Source of the DNA: Comamonas terrae
GTDB taxonomy: Bacteria; Pseudomonadota; Gammaproteobacteria; Burkholderiales; Burkholderiaceae_C
DNA: 64,000 nucleotides
Assembly (NCBI RefSeq): GCF_001544075.1
Contig: NZ_BCNT01000003.1
Span: 124,001-188,000, forward strand
Reading direction: 5' to 3'
Of this stretch, positions 10,538 through 19,861 are shown one piece after another; within the stretch, counting starts at the first letter, position 1; each line of letters starts with the position of its first letter. The position numbers and the translations under genes are program-made. The notes below the pieces were generated by a model. It had not been told where the DNA came from. It worked only from the letters and a program-made list of their open reading frames with translations, and ran no database searches.

Positions 10538-11787
10538 CGGTCAACGTCTCCAAACACGATGTCCAGGGTACTGAGCACCATCACGGCGTCAGCCAGCATG
10601 TGGCCACGGCTCATCTCGTCGAGAGCGGCCAGGTGCACGAATCCTGGTGGACGGATCTTCAGGCGATAGGGCTTGTTGGCGCCATCGCTGATCAAATAAA
10701 TGCCGAATTCACCCTTGGGGTGTTCCACGGCTGCATAGGCCTCGCCTTCGGGCACCTTGAAGCCTTCGGTGAAGAGCTTGAAGTGGTGGATCAGCTCTTC
10801 CATGTTGGACTTCATGGCCTCGCGGGACGGCGGAGCCACCTTGTGGTTGTCCGTGATCACCGGGCCGGGATTGGCGCGCAGCCAGTCCACGCACTGCTTG
10901 ATGATGCGGTTGGACTCGCGCATTTCGGCCACGCGGACCAGGTAGCGGTCGTAGCAGTCGCCGGTCGCGCCCACGGGCACGTCGAAGTCGACCTTGTCAT
11001 AGGCATCGTAGGGCTGCGACTTGCGCAGGTCCCAGGCCACGCCGGAACCGCGCAGCATGGGGCCGGTCATGCCCAGGTTGATGGCGCGCTCGGCAGTCAC
11101 CACGCCGATGTCGACGTTGCGCTGCTTCCAAATGCGGTTGTCGGTCAGCAGGACTTCGTATTCGTCGCAGCACTTGGGGAAGCGCTGCGTGAAGGCGTCG
11201 ATGAAGTCCAGCAGCGAGCCCTGGCGGGTTTCGTTGAGCTGCTCCAGCGCGCGCGCATTGCGCACCTTGCTGGCCTTGTACTGGGGCATGGTGTCCGGCA
11301 GGTCGCGGTACACGCCGCCGGGACGGAAGTAGGCCGCGTGCATGCGCGCGCCCGAAACCGCCTCGTACATGTCCATGAGGTCTTCACGCTCACGGAAGGT
11401 GTAGATCAGGATGGTGGAGCTGCCGGCGTCGTTGCCGCTGGAACCCAGCCACATCAGGTGGTTCATGATGCGGGTGATTTCCGAATACATCACGCGGATG
11501 TACTGGGCACGGATGGGCACCTCGAGGCCCAGCAGCTTTTCGATGGCCAGGCAGTAGGCGTGCTCGTTGCACATCATGGACACATAGTCCAGCCGGTCCA
11601 TGTAGGGCAGCGACTGGATGTAGGTCTTGCTTTCGGCCAGTTTCTCGGTCGCGCGGTGCAGCAGGCCGATGTGGGGGTCAGCACGCTGCACCACTTCGCC
11701 GTCGAGCTCCAGCACCAGACGCAGCACACCGTGCGCTGCCGGGTGCTGCGGACCAAAGTTCAGGGAGTAATTCTTGATTTCAGCCAT
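10534..11787 (-). CDS. nuoD: NADH-quinone oxidoreductase subunit D
   Basis: The 49-kDa-type subunit (417 aa), derived from the [NiFe] hydrogenase large subunit; with NuoB it forms the quinone-reduction site. The N-terminus [15 protein letters not shown] and the stretch [14 protein letters not shown] are diagnostic. NuoC is encoded separately upstream (29-nt gap), unlike the fused NuoCD of enterobacteria. The C-terminus [20 protein letters not shown] is the normal family end. Confidence 0.97.
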   Translation of the reverse strand: MAEIKNYSLNFGPQHPAAHGVLRLVLELDGEVVQRADPHIGLLHRATEKLAESKTYIQSLPYMDRLDYVSMMCNEHAYCLAIEKLLGLEVPIRAQYIRVMYSEITRIMNHLMWLGSSGNDAGSSTILIYTFREREDLMDMYEAVSGARMHAAYFRPGGVYRDLPDTMPQYKASKVRNARALEQLNETRQGSLLDFIDAFTQRFPKCCDEYEVLLTDNRIWKQRNVDIGVVTAERAINLGMTGPMLRGSGVAWDLRKSQPYDAYDKVDFDVPVGATGDCYDRYLVRVAEMRESNRIIKQCVDWLRANPGPVITDNHKVAPPSREAMKSNMEELIHHFKLFTEGFKVPEGEAYAAVEHPKGEFGIYLISDGANKPYRLKIRPPGFVHLAALDEMSRGHMLADAVMVLSTLDIVFGDVDR

Positions 11788-11816
11788 GGTCTTCCGTCAG
11801 AAGGCGACTCGCGCCC

Positions 11817-12428
11817 TCAGTGCAGGCCTCCGCCGTAGTTTTCCTCACGGATGATGCGCGGAGTGATTTCACGCGGCTCGATGGTGACAGGCTGGTACAC
11901 CACGCGCTGCTGCTCGGCGTCGTAACGCATTTCCACATAGCCCGACAGGGGGAAGTCCTTGCGGAACGGATGACCGATGAAGCCGTAGTCGGTCAGGATG
12001 CGGCGCAGGTCGTCATGGCCGTCGAACACGATGCCGAACAGGTCGAACGCCTCGCGCTCGAACCAGTTGGCCGAATTCCAGATGCCGTTGACCGAAGGCA
12101 CGACGGGGAAATCGTCGTCGGGGCACAGCACGCGCACGCGCACGCGCTGGTTGAGGGTCAGGGACATCAGATGGGACACCACGGCAAAGCGGGCGCCTTC
12201 CCTGCCCACTTCCGCATAGGTCGAATAGTCGACACCGCACAGGTCCACCAGCATCTCGAACTTGCAGTCCGGCGCATTGCGCAGGGTCTGCATCACGTCC
12301 AGATACTTGTCCGCGGAAACCTCCACCGTCACTTCATCGAGTGCCAGCGTGACGCTGCGGGCCTTTTCGCCCAAGGCAGCAGTCACCACATCCCGAAGCT
12401 TTTCGGGGTGAATTGCGATTGCAGTCAT
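11817..12428 (-). CDS. nuoC: NADH-quinone oxidoreductase subunit C
   Basis: The 30-kDa-type subunit (203 aa) of the hydrophilic arm, which contacts NuoD. Family marks are [20 protein letters not shown] and [20 protein letters not shown]. It lies 9 nt after nuoB, so it is probably translated by reinitiation, and 29 nt before nuoD. Confidence 0.97.
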   Translation of the reverse strand: MTAIAIHPEKLRDVVTAALGEKARSVTLALDEVTVEVSADKYLDVMQTLRNAPDCKFEMLVDLCGVDYSTYAEVGREGARFAVVSHLMSLTLNQRVRVRVLCPDDDFPVVPSVNGIWNSANWFEREAFDLFGIVFDGHDDLRRILTDYGFIGHPFRKDFPLSGYVEMRYDAEQQRVVYQPVTIEPREITPRIIREENYGGGLH

Positions 12429-12437
12429 CTCAGCCCT

Positions 12438-12917
12438 TTAAACGCGAGCGATGGTGTGGGTACGGCGGATCTTCTGCTGCAGCTGAATGATGCCGTAGAT
12501 CAACGCTTCCGCTGTCGGAGGACAGCCGGGCACATACACATCCACCGGAACAATGCGGTCGCAGCCGCGCACCACCGAGTAGCTGTAGTGGTAGTAGCCG
12601 CCGCCGTTGGCGCAGGAGCCCATGGAGAGCACCCAGCGCGGCTCGGACATCTGGTCATAGACCTTGCGCATGGCCGGAGCCATCTTGTTGCACAGCGTGC
12701 CGGCAACAATCATCAGGTCCGAGTGACGCGGGCTGGCGCGGAACACTTCCGAGCCGAAGCGGCCGATGTCATAACGCGCAGCAGCGGCATGCATCATTTC
12801 CACGGCACAGCAGGCCAGGCCGAACGTCATGGGCCAGATCGACCCTGTCTTGGCCCAATTCACCACCGTGTCGTAACTGGTGGTGATAAAGCCTTCCTTC
12901 ATCACGCCTTCGATCAT
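12438..12917 (-). CDS. nuoB: NADH-quinone oxidoreductase subunit B (cluster N2)
   Basis: Small subunit (159 aa) that carries the terminal [4Fe-4S] cluster N2 next to the quinone site. The tandem cysteines C36-C37 in [13 protein letters not shown]102 in [15 protein letters not shown] and C132 in VPGCPP are present at the family spacing. It lies between nuoA (22-nt gap) and nuoC (9-nt gap). Confidence 0.97.
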   Translation of the reverse strand: MIEGVMKEGFITTSYDTVVNWAKTGSIWPMTFGLACCAVEMMHAAAARYDIGRFGSEVFRASPRHSDLMIVAGTLCNKMAPAMRKVYDQMSEPRWVLSMGSCANGGGYYHYSYSVVRGCDRIVPVDVYVPGCPPTAEALIYGIIQLQQKIRRTHTIARV

Positions 12918-12939
12918 CGTGTCACCTCAGAGAAGCCGT

Positions 12940-13299
12940 TCATTCCCAATCCAGGGCGCCTTTTTTCCACTCGTAGGCAAAGCCCACGACCAGAATGGCC
13001 AGGAAAATCAGAACGGCAACGAAACCCGCACCGCCGACTTCCTTGAGCGCAACGGCCCAGGGCAGCAGGAATGCGATTTCCAAATCAAACAGGATGAACA
13101 GAATGGCGACGAGGTAGTAGCGCACGTCGAACTTCATGCGCGCGTCTTCAAAGGCCTCAAAGCCGCATTCGTAAGGGGAATTCTTGGCAGCGTCAGGACG
13201 GTTGGGACCGAGGATGTAACCCAGGGTCAGGGGCACAACGCCCACCGCCATGCCAATGAGAATGAACAATAGAACGGGAAGGTACTGATCGATGTTCAT
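12940..13299 (-). CDS. nuoA: NADH-quinone oxidoreductase subunit A
   Basis: Three-helix membrane subunit (119 aa), first gene of the nuo operon. Family marks are [24 protein letters not shown] in the loop after helix 1 (with the conserved Cys of that loop) and [14 protein letters not shown] in helix 2. The frame is open up to 13338, but [16 protein letters not shown] at 13299 is the family-like start. The tRNA-Leu gene ends 74 nt upstream on the same strand, so the operon promoter lies in that gap or upstream of the tRNA. Confidence 0.95.
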   Translation of the reverse strand: MNIDQYLPVLLFILIGMAVGVVPLTLGYILGPNRPDAAKNSPYECGFEAFEDARMKFDVRYYLVAILFILFDLEIAFLLPWAVALKEVGGAGFVAVLIFLAILVVGFAYEWKKGALDWE

Positions 13300-13373
13300 C
13301 GTGTGGGCCTTGTGTGAAAGACATGCCCTACAGATCACTGCCTGATCAGCAGGGCAGGCTTTTAGTTATGTGT

Positions 13374-13458
13374 TGGTGCCGTCGGCGAGACTCGAACTCG
13401 CACAGCTTTCGCCACTACCCCCTCAAGATAGCGTGTCTACCAATTCCACCACGACGGC
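13374..13458 (-). tRNA. tRNA-Leu (anticodon GAG)
   Basis: An 85-nt cloverleaf read on the minus strand. The acceptor stem starts GCCGTCG and closes with CGACGGC plus discriminator A and encoded CCA. The D-arm contains GGAATTGGTAGACAC. The anticodon stem CTATC/GGTAG encloses loop TTGAGGG (anticodon GAG). A long variable arm typical of class II tRNA-Leu follows, then the T-arm with GTTCGAGTC. It lies between secG and nuoA on the same strand. Confidence 0.96.
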
Positions 13459-13526
13459 TTCGCCTCAAAGTCCGGCAACCTCGGAAACCTTCATTGCAAA
13501 GATTTTGATCCCCAGACAATCCCTAG

Positions 13527-13532
13527 ATTCTA
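13527..13532 (-). promoter_or_regulatory. Possible -10 element for tRNA-Leu
   Basis: Read on the minus strand this is TAGAAT, 69 nt upstream of the tRNA 5' end, in a 121-nt gap after secG. No good -35 hexamer stands at 17 nt, so this is a weak call based on the -10 match and position alone. Confidence 0.3.
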
Positions 13533-13579
13533 CCCTGAAAAACACGGTGCTTCCGAAGTTCGCCAGGGTTTTCTTTTAA

Positions 13580-13963
13580 TTATTTGGTGGGAATCTGCGC
13601 AGCACCCTCGGCCCCGGCGGCCGGTGCTGCAGGCACGTCGCCAGCAGCAGGCTGAGCGGGAGCTGCGGGCGCGGCAGGCGCCGTCACCGCGGCGCCTTCC
13701 AGCAGGCTGCCGGAGCTCACCGGGCGCGAGTTGCCCAGGTAGGCCAGCGCCAGAGTGGCCACGAAGAACACCGAAGCCAGCACGGCCGTGGTGCGCGACA
13801 GGAAGTTGGCGCTGCCGGAGGCGCCGAACAGGCTGCCGGAGCTGCCGCCACCAAAGGATGCCCCCATGTCCGCACCCTTGCCGTGCTGGATGAGGATCAG
13901 GCCGATCATGCCCAGTGCTGCAAGCATCTGGACCGCGAGAATGACGCTGGACAAAACGTTCAT
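13580..13963 (-). CDS. secG: Protein translocase subunit SecG
   Basis: Auxiliary subunit of the SecYEG protein-export channel (127 aa). There are two hydrophobic segments, about residues 5-25 and 55-75, joined by the family loop HGKGADMGASFGGGSSGSLFG. The C-terminal ~45 residues are an Ala/Pro-rich tail (APAAPAAPAQPAAGDVPAAP), usual in Burkholderiales and absent in E. coli. It lies 57 nt after tpiA in the same direction. Confidence 0.96.
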   Translation of the reverse strand: MNVLSSVILAVQMLAALGMIGLILIQHGKGADMGASFGGGSSGSLFGASGSANFLSRTTAVLASVFFVATLALAYLGNSRPVSSGSLLEGAAVTAPAAPAAPAQPAAGDVPAAPAAGAEGAAQIPTK

Positions 13964-14020
13964 AAGAAACCCTGTAATCGTATAAGTGCCGCTGCCCGGC
14001 CCGAAGAGGCCGGCAAGCCT

Positions 14021-14767
14021 TTATTGAGCTGCAGCAACAATGGTCAAGAAATCGGCCGCCTTGAGGGAAGCACCTCCCACCAGGCCGCCATCGATGTCGT
14101 TCTGGGCCAGCAACTGGGCCGCATTGGCGGCATTCATGCTGCCGCCGTAGAGCAGCGGCACGCGGCCGGCATGCTCGGTTGCCGCAGCCAGCTGCGCACG
14201 CAATACGGCATGCACCGCCTGCGCCTGCTCGGGCGTGGCCGTCTTTCCGGTGCCGATGGCCCAGACAGGTTCGTATGCCACGACCAGTTCGCTCACGCAG
14301 GGGCCGACCTGATGGATCACGGCCGCCAGCTGGCGCTTGACCACGGCTTCGGTCTGGCCCGCCTCGCGCTCCTGCAGCGTCTCACCCACGCAGACGATGG
14401 GCGTGACGCCCTTGGCCAGCGCGGCTTGCGCCTTGGCCGCCACCACGGCATCGGTTTCGCCATGGTACTGGCGGCGCTCGGAATGGCCGACCAGCGCATA
14501 GCGCACGCCGAACTCCTTGAGCATGGCTGCCGAGACTTCGCCGGTGAACGCGCCCTGCTCGTGCTGCGACACGTCCTGCGCGCCGATGCCGATGGAGGAA
14601 CCCGACAGCTCGACCTGCAGCTGCGCCAGATAGACGGCAGGCGCCGCCACGGCCACACCCGCCTTGCCGCCTGCGGGCAGCCCCTGCTTGAGGGCCTGCA
14701 GCAAGGCCGCGTTGGCAGCCAGGCTGCCGTTCATCTTCCAGTTGCCGACAATGAGTTTTTGCTTCAT
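14021..14767 (-). CDS. tpiA: Triosephosphate isomerase
   Basis: Glycolytic TIM-barrel enzyme (248 aa, normal) interconverting dihydroxyacetone phosphate and glyceraldehyde 3-phosphate. The catalytic residues are visible: Lys11 in NWKMNG, His95 in ALVGHSERR and Glu166 in [12 protein letters not shown]. The C-terminal phosphate loop is [13 protein letters not shown]. The ATG at 14767 overlaps the stop of the upstream oxidoreductase by 4 nt; a longer in-frame reading upstream is only the shadow of that gene. Confidence 0.98.
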   Translation of the reverse strand: MKQKLIVGNWKMNGSLAANAALLQALKQGLPAGGKAGVAVAAPAVYLAQLQVELSGSSIGIGAQDVSQHEQGAFTGEVSAAMLKEFGVRYALVGHSERRQYHGETDAVVAAKAQAALAKGVTPIVCVGETLQEREAGQTEAVVKRQLAAVIHQVGPCVSELVVAYEPVWAIGTGKTATPEQAQAVHAVLRAQLAAATEHAGRVPLLYGGSMNAANAAQLLAQNDIDGGLVGGASLKAADFLTIVAAAQ

Positions 14768-15771
14768 TTTTCCCAGGTCAAAACGATTTTTCCGGTGTGC
14801 TGGCTCGACTCCATCAGCGCATGGGCCTGCGCCGCGTCGGCTGCATCGAATTCGCGGTAGATGGCGGGACGCACCTTGCCGGCCTCGATCATGGGCCAGA
14901 CATGGCGGCGCAGCGAATCGGCGATCGCGGCCTTGAACGCCACGGGACGCGGCCGCAGCGTGGAGCCGGTGATGGTCAGCCGCTTGCGCAGCACCAGTCC
15001 GGCATCCAGTTCGGCCTTGATGCCGCCCTGCACCGCAATGATGACCAGGCGGCCGTCGGCTGCCAGGGATTGCACCTCGCGCGCCACATAGCTGCCGGCC
15101 ACCATGTCGAGAATGACATTGACGCCCTCGCCCGCGGTGATGCGCTGCACCTCCGCGACAAAGTCCTGCGTCTTGTAGTTGATCGCATGGTCGGCGCCGA
15201 GCTTGAGGCAATCCTCGCACTTGGCATCCGAGCCCGCCGTCACGACGACTTGCGCGCCCCAGGCCTTGGCGATCTGGATGGCCGTGACGCCGATGCCGCT
15301 GCTGCCGCCCTGCACCAGCAAGGTCTCGCCGGGCTGCAGGGCACCCCGGTCGAACACATTGCTCCAGACCGTGAAGAAGGTCTCGGGCAGCGCCGCAGCC
15401 TCGACATCGCTCAGCCCCTGCGGAACGGGCAGGCATTGCGGCACGGGCGCCACGCAGTACTGCGCATAGCCGCCACCAGCCACCAGGGCACAGACCCGGT
15501 CGCCCAGCTTGAAGCCGGCCTTCGCCATGGCAGCCTCGTCGCCGGCCACGATGACGCCCGCCACCTCCAGGCCCGGCAGATCCGAAGCGCCGGGCGGCGG
15601 TGCATAGTGGCCCTTGCGCTGCAGAACGTCCGGTCGGTTGATGCCGCTGGCCGCCACGCGAATCAGGACTTCGCCCTCGGCGGCCACGGGCATGGGGCGC
15701 TCGCCCATGCGCAGCACCTCGGGCGCACCGAAAGCGGTGATCTCCACCGCACGCATTGTTGCTGTATCCAT
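14764..15771 (-). CDS. NAD(P)H quinone oxidoreductase (PIG3-like MDR family)
   Basis: Medium-chain dehydrogenase/reductase (335 aa) without the structural or catalytic zinc cysteines, as in the quinone oxidoreductase/PIG3 branch. The N-terminal GroES-like domain contains [19 protein letters not shown], diagnostic of this branch. The Rossmann domain has GGSSGIG at residues 155-161. It probably reduces quinones with NADPH in the cytoplasm. It is translationally coupled to tpiA by a 4-nt overlap. The internal ATG giving [10 protein letters not shown] (residue 6) is an alternative start. Confidence 0.88.
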   Translation of the reverse strand: MDTATMRAVEITAFGAPEVLRMGERPMPVAAEGEVLIRVAASGINRPDVLQRKGHYAPPPGASDLPGLEVAGVIVAGDEAAMAKAGFKLGDRVCALVAGGGYAQYCVAPVPQCLPVPQGLSDVEAAALPETFFTVWSNVFDRGALQPGETLLVQGGSSGIGVTAIQIAKAWGAQVVVTAGSDAKCEDCLKLGADHAINYKTQDFVAEVQRITAGEGVNVILDMVAGSYVAREVQSLAADGRLVIIAVQGGIKAELDAGLVLRKRLTITGSTLRPRPVAFKAAIADSLRRHVWPMIEAGKVRPAIYREFDAADAAQAHALMESSQHTGKIVLTWEK

Positions 15772-15793
15772 GTAGCAGACCTTTGGCGACTAT

Positions 15794-15849
15794 GAAACAA
15801 ATACGGCTGCAGCGCTTGCCCAGCAAGCGCAGGCAGCTATCAAAACAAT
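15794..15849. repeat. Comamonadaceae-type intergenic palindromic repeat, copy A
   Basis: Core stem GCGCTTGC / GCAAGCGC (8 bp, 3-nt loop) followed by a GCAGCTATCAAAAC arm. It lies between pnp and the oxidoreductase gene and is one of at least five similar elements in the window. Confidence 0.7.
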
Positions 15850-15878
15850 GGCGGAGCCAGCCAATCGGCCGGCTCCGC
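15843..15878 (-). terminator. Probable terminator after pnp
   Basis: Stem GCGGAGCC / GGCTCCGC (8 bp, 12-nt loop) just after the pnp stop. On the minus strand it is followed by CATTGTTTTG, an imperfect U-run. It overlaps the edge of repeat copy A. Confidence 0.55.
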
Positions 15879-15885
15879 ACCTTGC

Positions 15886-18132
15886 TTATTGCTGTTGCTG
15901 CTGTTGCTGCTCGTCGGCGTTGCCGCGGCTTTCGCGCGGCTCGCGCGCTTCACGGGGCTCGCGATTCTGGCGGGGAGCACGCTCGCGGTACTCACGGGGT
16001 TCGCGCGGCTCGCGGGGTTCACGCTCGGGCATGCCGGCGGGACGCTCGGTCAGCGCCTTCATCGACAGCTTGACGCGGCCCTTCTCGTCGGTTTCCAGGA
16101 CCTTGACCTTGACGACCTGGCCTTCCTGCAGGTAGTCGGCGACCTTTTCCACGCGCTCGTGGGCGATCTGGCTGATGTGCAGCAGGCCGTCCTTGCCGGG
16201 CAGCAGGTTGACCAGCGCGCCGAAGTCCAGGATCTTGGTGACCGGGCCTTCGTAGACCTTGCCGATTTCGACTTCGGCCGTGATCTCCTCGATGCGGCGC
16301 TTGGCTTCGTCGGCCTTGGCACCGTCGTTCGACGCGATGGTGATGGTGCCGTCTTCGGCGATGTCGATCTGGGTGCCGGTCTCCTCGGTCAGCGCACGGA
16401 TGGTGGCGCCGCCCTTGCCGATCACGTCGCGGATCTTCTCGGGGTTGATCTTCATCGTGTACAGCTTGGGGGCGAACGACGAGATCTCGGCCTTGGCCTC
16501 GCCCATGGCTTCCTGCATCTTGCCCAGGATGTGCATGCGCGCTTCCTTGGCCTGGGCCAGGGCGACCTGCATGATTTCCTTGGTGATGCCCTGGATCTTG
16601 ATGTCCATCTGCAGGGCCGTGATGCCGTTGGTCGTGCCGGCCACCTTGAAGTCCATGTCGCCCAGGTGGTCCTCGTCACCCAGGATGTCGGTCAGCACGG
16701 CGAAACGGTTGTCTTCCTTGATCAGGCCCATGGCGATGCCGGCCACGTGCGCCTTCATGGGCACGCCGGCGTCCATCATGGACAGGCAGCCGCCGCAGAC
16801 CGAAGCCATGGACGAGGAGCCGTTGGACTCGGTGATTTCCGACACCACGCGGATGGTGTAGGGGAACTCTTCCTTGGAGGGCAGGCAGGCGGCCAGCGCA
16901 CGCTTGGCCAGGCGGCCGTGGCCGATTTCACGGCGCTTGGTCGAGCCCATGCGGCCCACTTCGCCGGTGGCAAAGGGAGGCATGTTGTAGTGGAACAGGA
17001 AACGGTCCTCGAATTCGCCGGCCAGCGCATCGATGCGCTGCGCGTCGCGCTCGGTGCCCAGCGTGGAGACCACCAGCGCCTGGGTTTCGCCGCGCGTGAA
17101 CAGGGCCGAACCGTGGGTGCGGGGCAGCACGGAGTTGCGGATCTCGATGGGACGCACGGTGCGCGTGTCGCGGCCGTCGATGCGGGGCTCGCCGGCCAGG
17201 ATCTGCGAACGCACGATGCGGGCTTCGATCTCGAACAGCAGGCCTTCCACCTTGACGGCATCGAATTCCACACCCTGCTCGGCCAGCGCGGCCTTGACGC
17301 CGGCATAGGCTTCGCGGCAGGCTTGCGTGCGGGCCTGCTTGTTGCGGATCTGGTAGGCAGCGCGCAGCTTTTCTTCGGCCAGTTCGGTGACCTTGGCGAT
17401 CAGGGCCTCGTCCTTGGCGGGCGGGGTCCAGTCCCAGACGGGCTTGCCGCCTTCGCGCACCAGATCGTGGATGGCGTTGATGGCGATCTTGCCTTGCTCG
17501 TGGCCGAACACCACGGCGCCCAGCATCACGTCTTCAGGCAGCTGCAGGGCTTCGGACTCCACCATCAGAACGGCAGCTTCGGTACCGGCGACCACCAGAT
17601 CCATCTGCGAATCCTTGCGCTGGGTCTGGCCGGGGTTGAGCACGTATTCGCCATTGATGTAGCCCACGCGTGCGGCACCGATGGGACCGTTGAACGGGAT
17701 GCCGGACACGGCCAGCGCGGCCGAGGTCGCGATCATGGCGGCGATGTCGGCGTCCACTTCGGGGTTCAGCGAGATGGTGTGGATGACCACATGCACGTCG
17801 TTGTAGAAGCCCTCGGGGAACAGCGGGCGGATCGGGCGGTCGATCAGGCGGCTGGTCAGGGTCTCGAGTTCGCTGGGCTTGGCTTCACGCTTGAAGAAGC
17901 TGCCGGGAATCTTGCCGGCGGCATAGGTCTTCTCGATGTAGTCCACGGTCAGCGGGAAGAAATCCTGGCCGGCCTTGGCCTGCTTGGAACCCACCACGGT
18001 GGCCAGCACCACGGTGTCGTCCATGTTCACGAGCACGGCACCCGAAGCCTGGCGTGCGATCTCGCCGGTTTCCATGGTGACCGTGTGCTGGCCCCATTGG
18101 AATGTCTTGGTCACTTTGTTGAACATCGTCAT
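15886..18132 (-). CDS. pnp: Polyribonucleotide nucleotidyltransferase (PNPase)
   Basis: 3'-5' phosphorolytic exoribonuclease (748 aa), a core of mRNA turnover. There are two RNase PH domains (about 10-145 and 310-545), a KH domain with VIGKGG near residue 569 and an S1 domain from about 620 ([19 protein letters not shown]). After S1 comes an unusual ~50-residue tail of REPRE repeats ending in seven glutamines. An upstream extension is possible, but the ATG at 18132 has AAGGAG five bases before it and gives [11 protein letters not shown]. It lies downstream of rpsO, as in many bacteria. Confidence 0.97.
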   Translation of the reverse strand: MTMFNKVTKTFQWGQHTVTMETGEIARQASGAVLVNMDDTVVLATVVGSKQAKAGQDFFPLTVDYIEKTYAAGKIPGSFFKREAKPSELETLTSRLIDRPIRPLFPEGFYNDVHVVIHTISLNPEVDADIAAMIATSAALAVSGIPFNGPIGAARVGYINGEYVLNPGQTQRKDSQMDLVVAGTEAAVLMVESEALQLPEDVMLGAVVFGHEQGKIAINAIHDLVREGGKPVWDWTPPAKDEALIAKVTELAEEKLRAAYQIRNKQARTQACREAYAGVKAALAEQGVEFDAVKVEGLLFEIEARIVRSQILAGEPRIDGRDTRTVRPIEIRNSVLPRTHGSALFTRGETQALVVSTLGTERDAQRIDALAGEFEDRFLFHYNMPPFATGEVGRMGSTKRREIGHGRLAKRALAACLPSKEEFPYTIRVVSEITESNGSSSMASVCGGCLSMMDAGVPMKAHVAGIAMGLIKEDNRFAVLTDILGDEDHLGDMDFKVAGTTNGITALQMDIKIQGITKEIMQVALAQAKEARMHILGKMQEAMGEAKAEISSFAPKLYTMKINPEKIRDVIGKGGATIRALTEETGTQIDIAEDGTITIASNDGAKADEAKRRIEEITAEVEIGKVYEGPVTKILDFGALVNLLPGKDGLLHISQIAHERVEKVADYLQEGQVVKVKVLETDEKGRVKLSMKALTERPAGMPEREPREPREPREYRERAPRQNREPREAREPRESRGNADEQQQQQQQ

Positions 18133-18202
18133 ATTGACTCCTTGTTGGATAGCTGGATGCGCACATCCAGTCTGTGTTTGGAGCACAAACAGAACACGAT
18201 GC

Positions 18203-18249
18203 CATTCCAGTGCTGCGCTAAGTGCTATAAATAATGCAGCATTGGAATG
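18203..18249 (-). promoter_or_regulatory. Long hairpin in the pnp leader (possible RNase III / autoregulation site)
   Basis: A 14-bp inverted repeat with one mismatch (CATTCCAATGCTGC / GCAGCACTGGAATG on the minus strand) with a 19-nt loop. It stands about 70 nt upstream of the pnp start and after the rpsO terminator. In E. coli a leader hairpin at a similar place is cut by RNase III for PNPase autoregulation; the same role here is inferred. Confidence 0.5.
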
Positions 18250-18283
18250 ACACAGCTTCGCTCTGTCTTGCACTCTCCGAAGT

Positions 18284-18320
18284 AAAAAACGCCTGAGCTA
18301 GCGGGCTAACTCAGGCGTTT
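18284..18320 (-). terminator. Rho-independent terminator after rpsO
   Basis: Stem AAACGCCTGAG / CTCAGGCGTTT with a loop including TTAGCCCGCTAG. On the minus strand a run of six T follows. It lies 16 nt after the rpsO stop, so pnp is read by read-through or from its own promoter. Confidence 0.9.
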
Positions 18321-18336
18321 CGATCTCTCACCGTGC

Positions 18337-18603
18337 TTACTTGCGCAGGCCCAGCTTGGCGATCAGTGCGGTGTAACGGTCAGCGTCCTTGGCCTTCAGG
18401 TAGTCCAGCAGCTTGCGACGGCGGCTCACCATGCGCAGCAGGCCGCGGCGACCGTGGTGGTCCTTGGCGTGCTGCTTGAAGTGGGGAGTCAGTTCGTTGA
18501 TGCGAGCGGTCAGCAGAGCCACTTGCACTTCAGGGCTGCCAGTGTCGTTGGCAGAGCGTGCATTGGCCTTAACAACTTCGGCCTTCACGGAGGAAGCGAT
18601 CAT
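18337..18603 (-). CDS. rpsO: 30S ribosomal protein S15
   Basis: Primary 16S rRNA-binding protein of the small-subunit platform (88 aa, family length 88-89). Family marks are [22 protein letters not shown] and [22 protein letters not shown]. The frame stays open far upstream, but the ATG at 18603 has TAAGGA about seven bases ahead and gives the standard length. It is followed by a terminator and then by pnp. Confidence 0.98.
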
Positions 18604-18620
18604 TTGGTTTTCCTTAGGAT

Positions 18621-18659
18621 TTGGCGCCCGCCAGGGGACGCCTTGGTTACTTGCGCCAA
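18621..18659 (-). promoter_or_regulatory. Structured leader of rpsO (possible S15 autoregulation)
   Basis: On the minus strand a perfect TTGGCGC / GCGCCAA helix encloses a smaller CCAAGG / CCCTGG helix and ends about 18 nt before the rpsO start codon. S15 represses its own mRNA through various leader structures in different bacteria; that this is such a site is inferred. Confidence 0.4.
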
Positions 18660-18706
18660 GACTGGAAAGGCCTCGGCGTGCGTCTTGCACCATGCAAAAC
18701 CCGAGG

Positions 18707-18715
18707 ATTATAACA
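18707..18715 (-). promoter_or_regulatory. Extended -10 promoter for rpsO
   Basis: On the minus strand this reads TGTTATAAT, a perfect -10 hexamer with the TGn extension. It is about 105 nt upstream of the rpsO ATG, which leaves room for the structured leader. I see no clear -35 element. Confidence 0.55.
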
Positions 18716-18845
18716 AGAGCCGAAATTCCTCTGCACCACGAGCAAAGCCGTCGTTCAATCCCCGGGGGCATGCCAAGGCAAACCCTGATTTTGCAGACCC
18801 TACTCCCCACCACAATGAACGCCATGAATGCCAGAGAGGGTTCCC

Positions 18846-19127
18846 ATGCACCAACCCACCACTCTTTCTCGCCGCAGAGCCATTTATGGCCTGTTAGCGC
18901 TCTCCGGTTTGACTGCACTGCAACCGGCTCAAGCCCGCAAAAGCAGGGCCAGGCATCCTACTGGTGAAACTGCCGGCAGTTCACGCGTCAGGATACAAGG
19001 CACCCGCAGCAGTTCCGAAGAAACCAGTGCGGAGCGGGATCGACGGCTCTACAGGGAATGCCAGGGACGCCCGAATTCGGGTGCCTGCGCAGGTTACACG
19101 CAAGCGCCACCGAGCCGACGGCGTTAA
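18846..19127 (+). CDS. Small exported protein of unknown function
   Basis: A 93-aa reading frame. The N-terminus [20 protein letters not shown] is a signal peptide, with arginines that resemble a twin-arginine motif and a probable cut after LQPAQA. The mature part is short, basic and polar; it ends in a segment with two cysteines ([16 protein letters not shown]) that could form a disulfide. I do not recognise a family beyond a general resemblance to small exported proteins of Comamonadaceae. It lies 92 nt before the first fimT-like gene; an upstream in-frame start at 18828 is possible. Confidence 0.55.
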
Positions 19128-19219
19128 GGCCGAACAGCCCCGGCACCATTCATCTGCCGCCAGAGGCCGCCTATCCGAAACGGACACCGGCCTGCCGACG
19201 GCAGGCCTACCATCGGCGC

Positions 19220-19807
19220 ATGCTGCGCCCCTCCGCCTTTTCTCAACGCTCCCTCTCCCGCCTCATTCGCGGATTCACTGCAATTGAACTCATGGTGACA
19301 GTGGCCATCCTGGCCATCCTGGCTGCATTGGCAGCCCCAAGCTTCACGCCGCTCATGGAGCGCTGGAGAGTTCGGCAAATTGCCGAAGAATTGCAGTCCA
19401 CCTTGTATTACGCACGCTCGGAAGCCATCAAGCGCGGAGGAAATATCACTATCGCCCGCCACACCTCGGGCAGCGATTGCAGCGACATCAGCACCAGCCC
19501 GGCGCTATGGAATTGCGGCTGGACGGTATTTTTCACAGCTCCCGGCACCACCACAGCAACTGCATTGCAAGAAGCACCTGCGCCTTCCCGTTCCCGCATC
19601 GAGATCAGGGACAGCCAGGACAACGCCCTCGGATCCGACTCGCCCATCAGCATCGACCGCTGGGGACAAATCACTCTTAGCAGCAATGCCAGCTTCGACT
19701 TCCTAATCTCTCCAGAAAACTCCAGCAGCACCCACACCGCCAAGCTATGCATCTATGCCGGCGGCCGCATCAAGAGGCTTGATACCGGCAGCAATTCCTG
19801 CAGCTAA
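19220..19807 (+). CDS. fimT: Type IV pilus minor pseudopilin FimT/GspH-like (copy 1)
   Basis: Minor pilin (195 aa) with a class III signal: the prepilin peptidase PilD would cut after Gly in RGFTAIELMV, leaving Phe1 and Glu5 of the mature protein. A ~20-residue hydrophobic helix follows. The next segment, RWRVRQIAEELQSTLYYARS followed by EAIKRGGNITI, is typical of FimT/GspH proteins. The start ATG at 19220 gives a short basic leader; the frame is open further upstream. First of seven pilus genes in one direction; 54 nt before a second fimT-like gene. Confidence 0.88.
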   Translation: MLRPSAFSQRSLSRLIRGFTAIELMVTVAILAILAALAAPSFTPLMERWRVRQIAEELQSTLYYARSEAIKRGGNITIARHTSGSDCSDISTSPALWNCGWTVFFTAPGTTTATALQEAPAPSRSRIEIRDSQDNALGSDSPISIDRWGQITLSSNASFDFLISPENSSSTHTAKLCIYAGGRIKRLDTGSNSCS

Positions 19808-19861
19808 TACACAGACTAGCTTTTTTCATCGATTTCTTGCTGTTATTGAGGAGGTACAAGC

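Noticed and set aside
13324-13357. Weak hairpin TGCCCT / AGGGCA between tRNA-Leu and nuoA as a terminator
   Set aside because: Only six outer pairs, a large loop and no T-run. It would also uncouple the tRNA from nuo without other evidence.
14021-15880. Long N-terminal extension of tpiA
   Set aside because: The added ~370 residues are a shadow of the oxidoreductase gene. The family start with Lys11 at the right place is at 14767.
15889-18234. 781-aa plus-strand open frame opposite pnp
   Set aside because: Composition typical of an antisense shadow (G/L/H/D-rich) and fully inside the pnp region.
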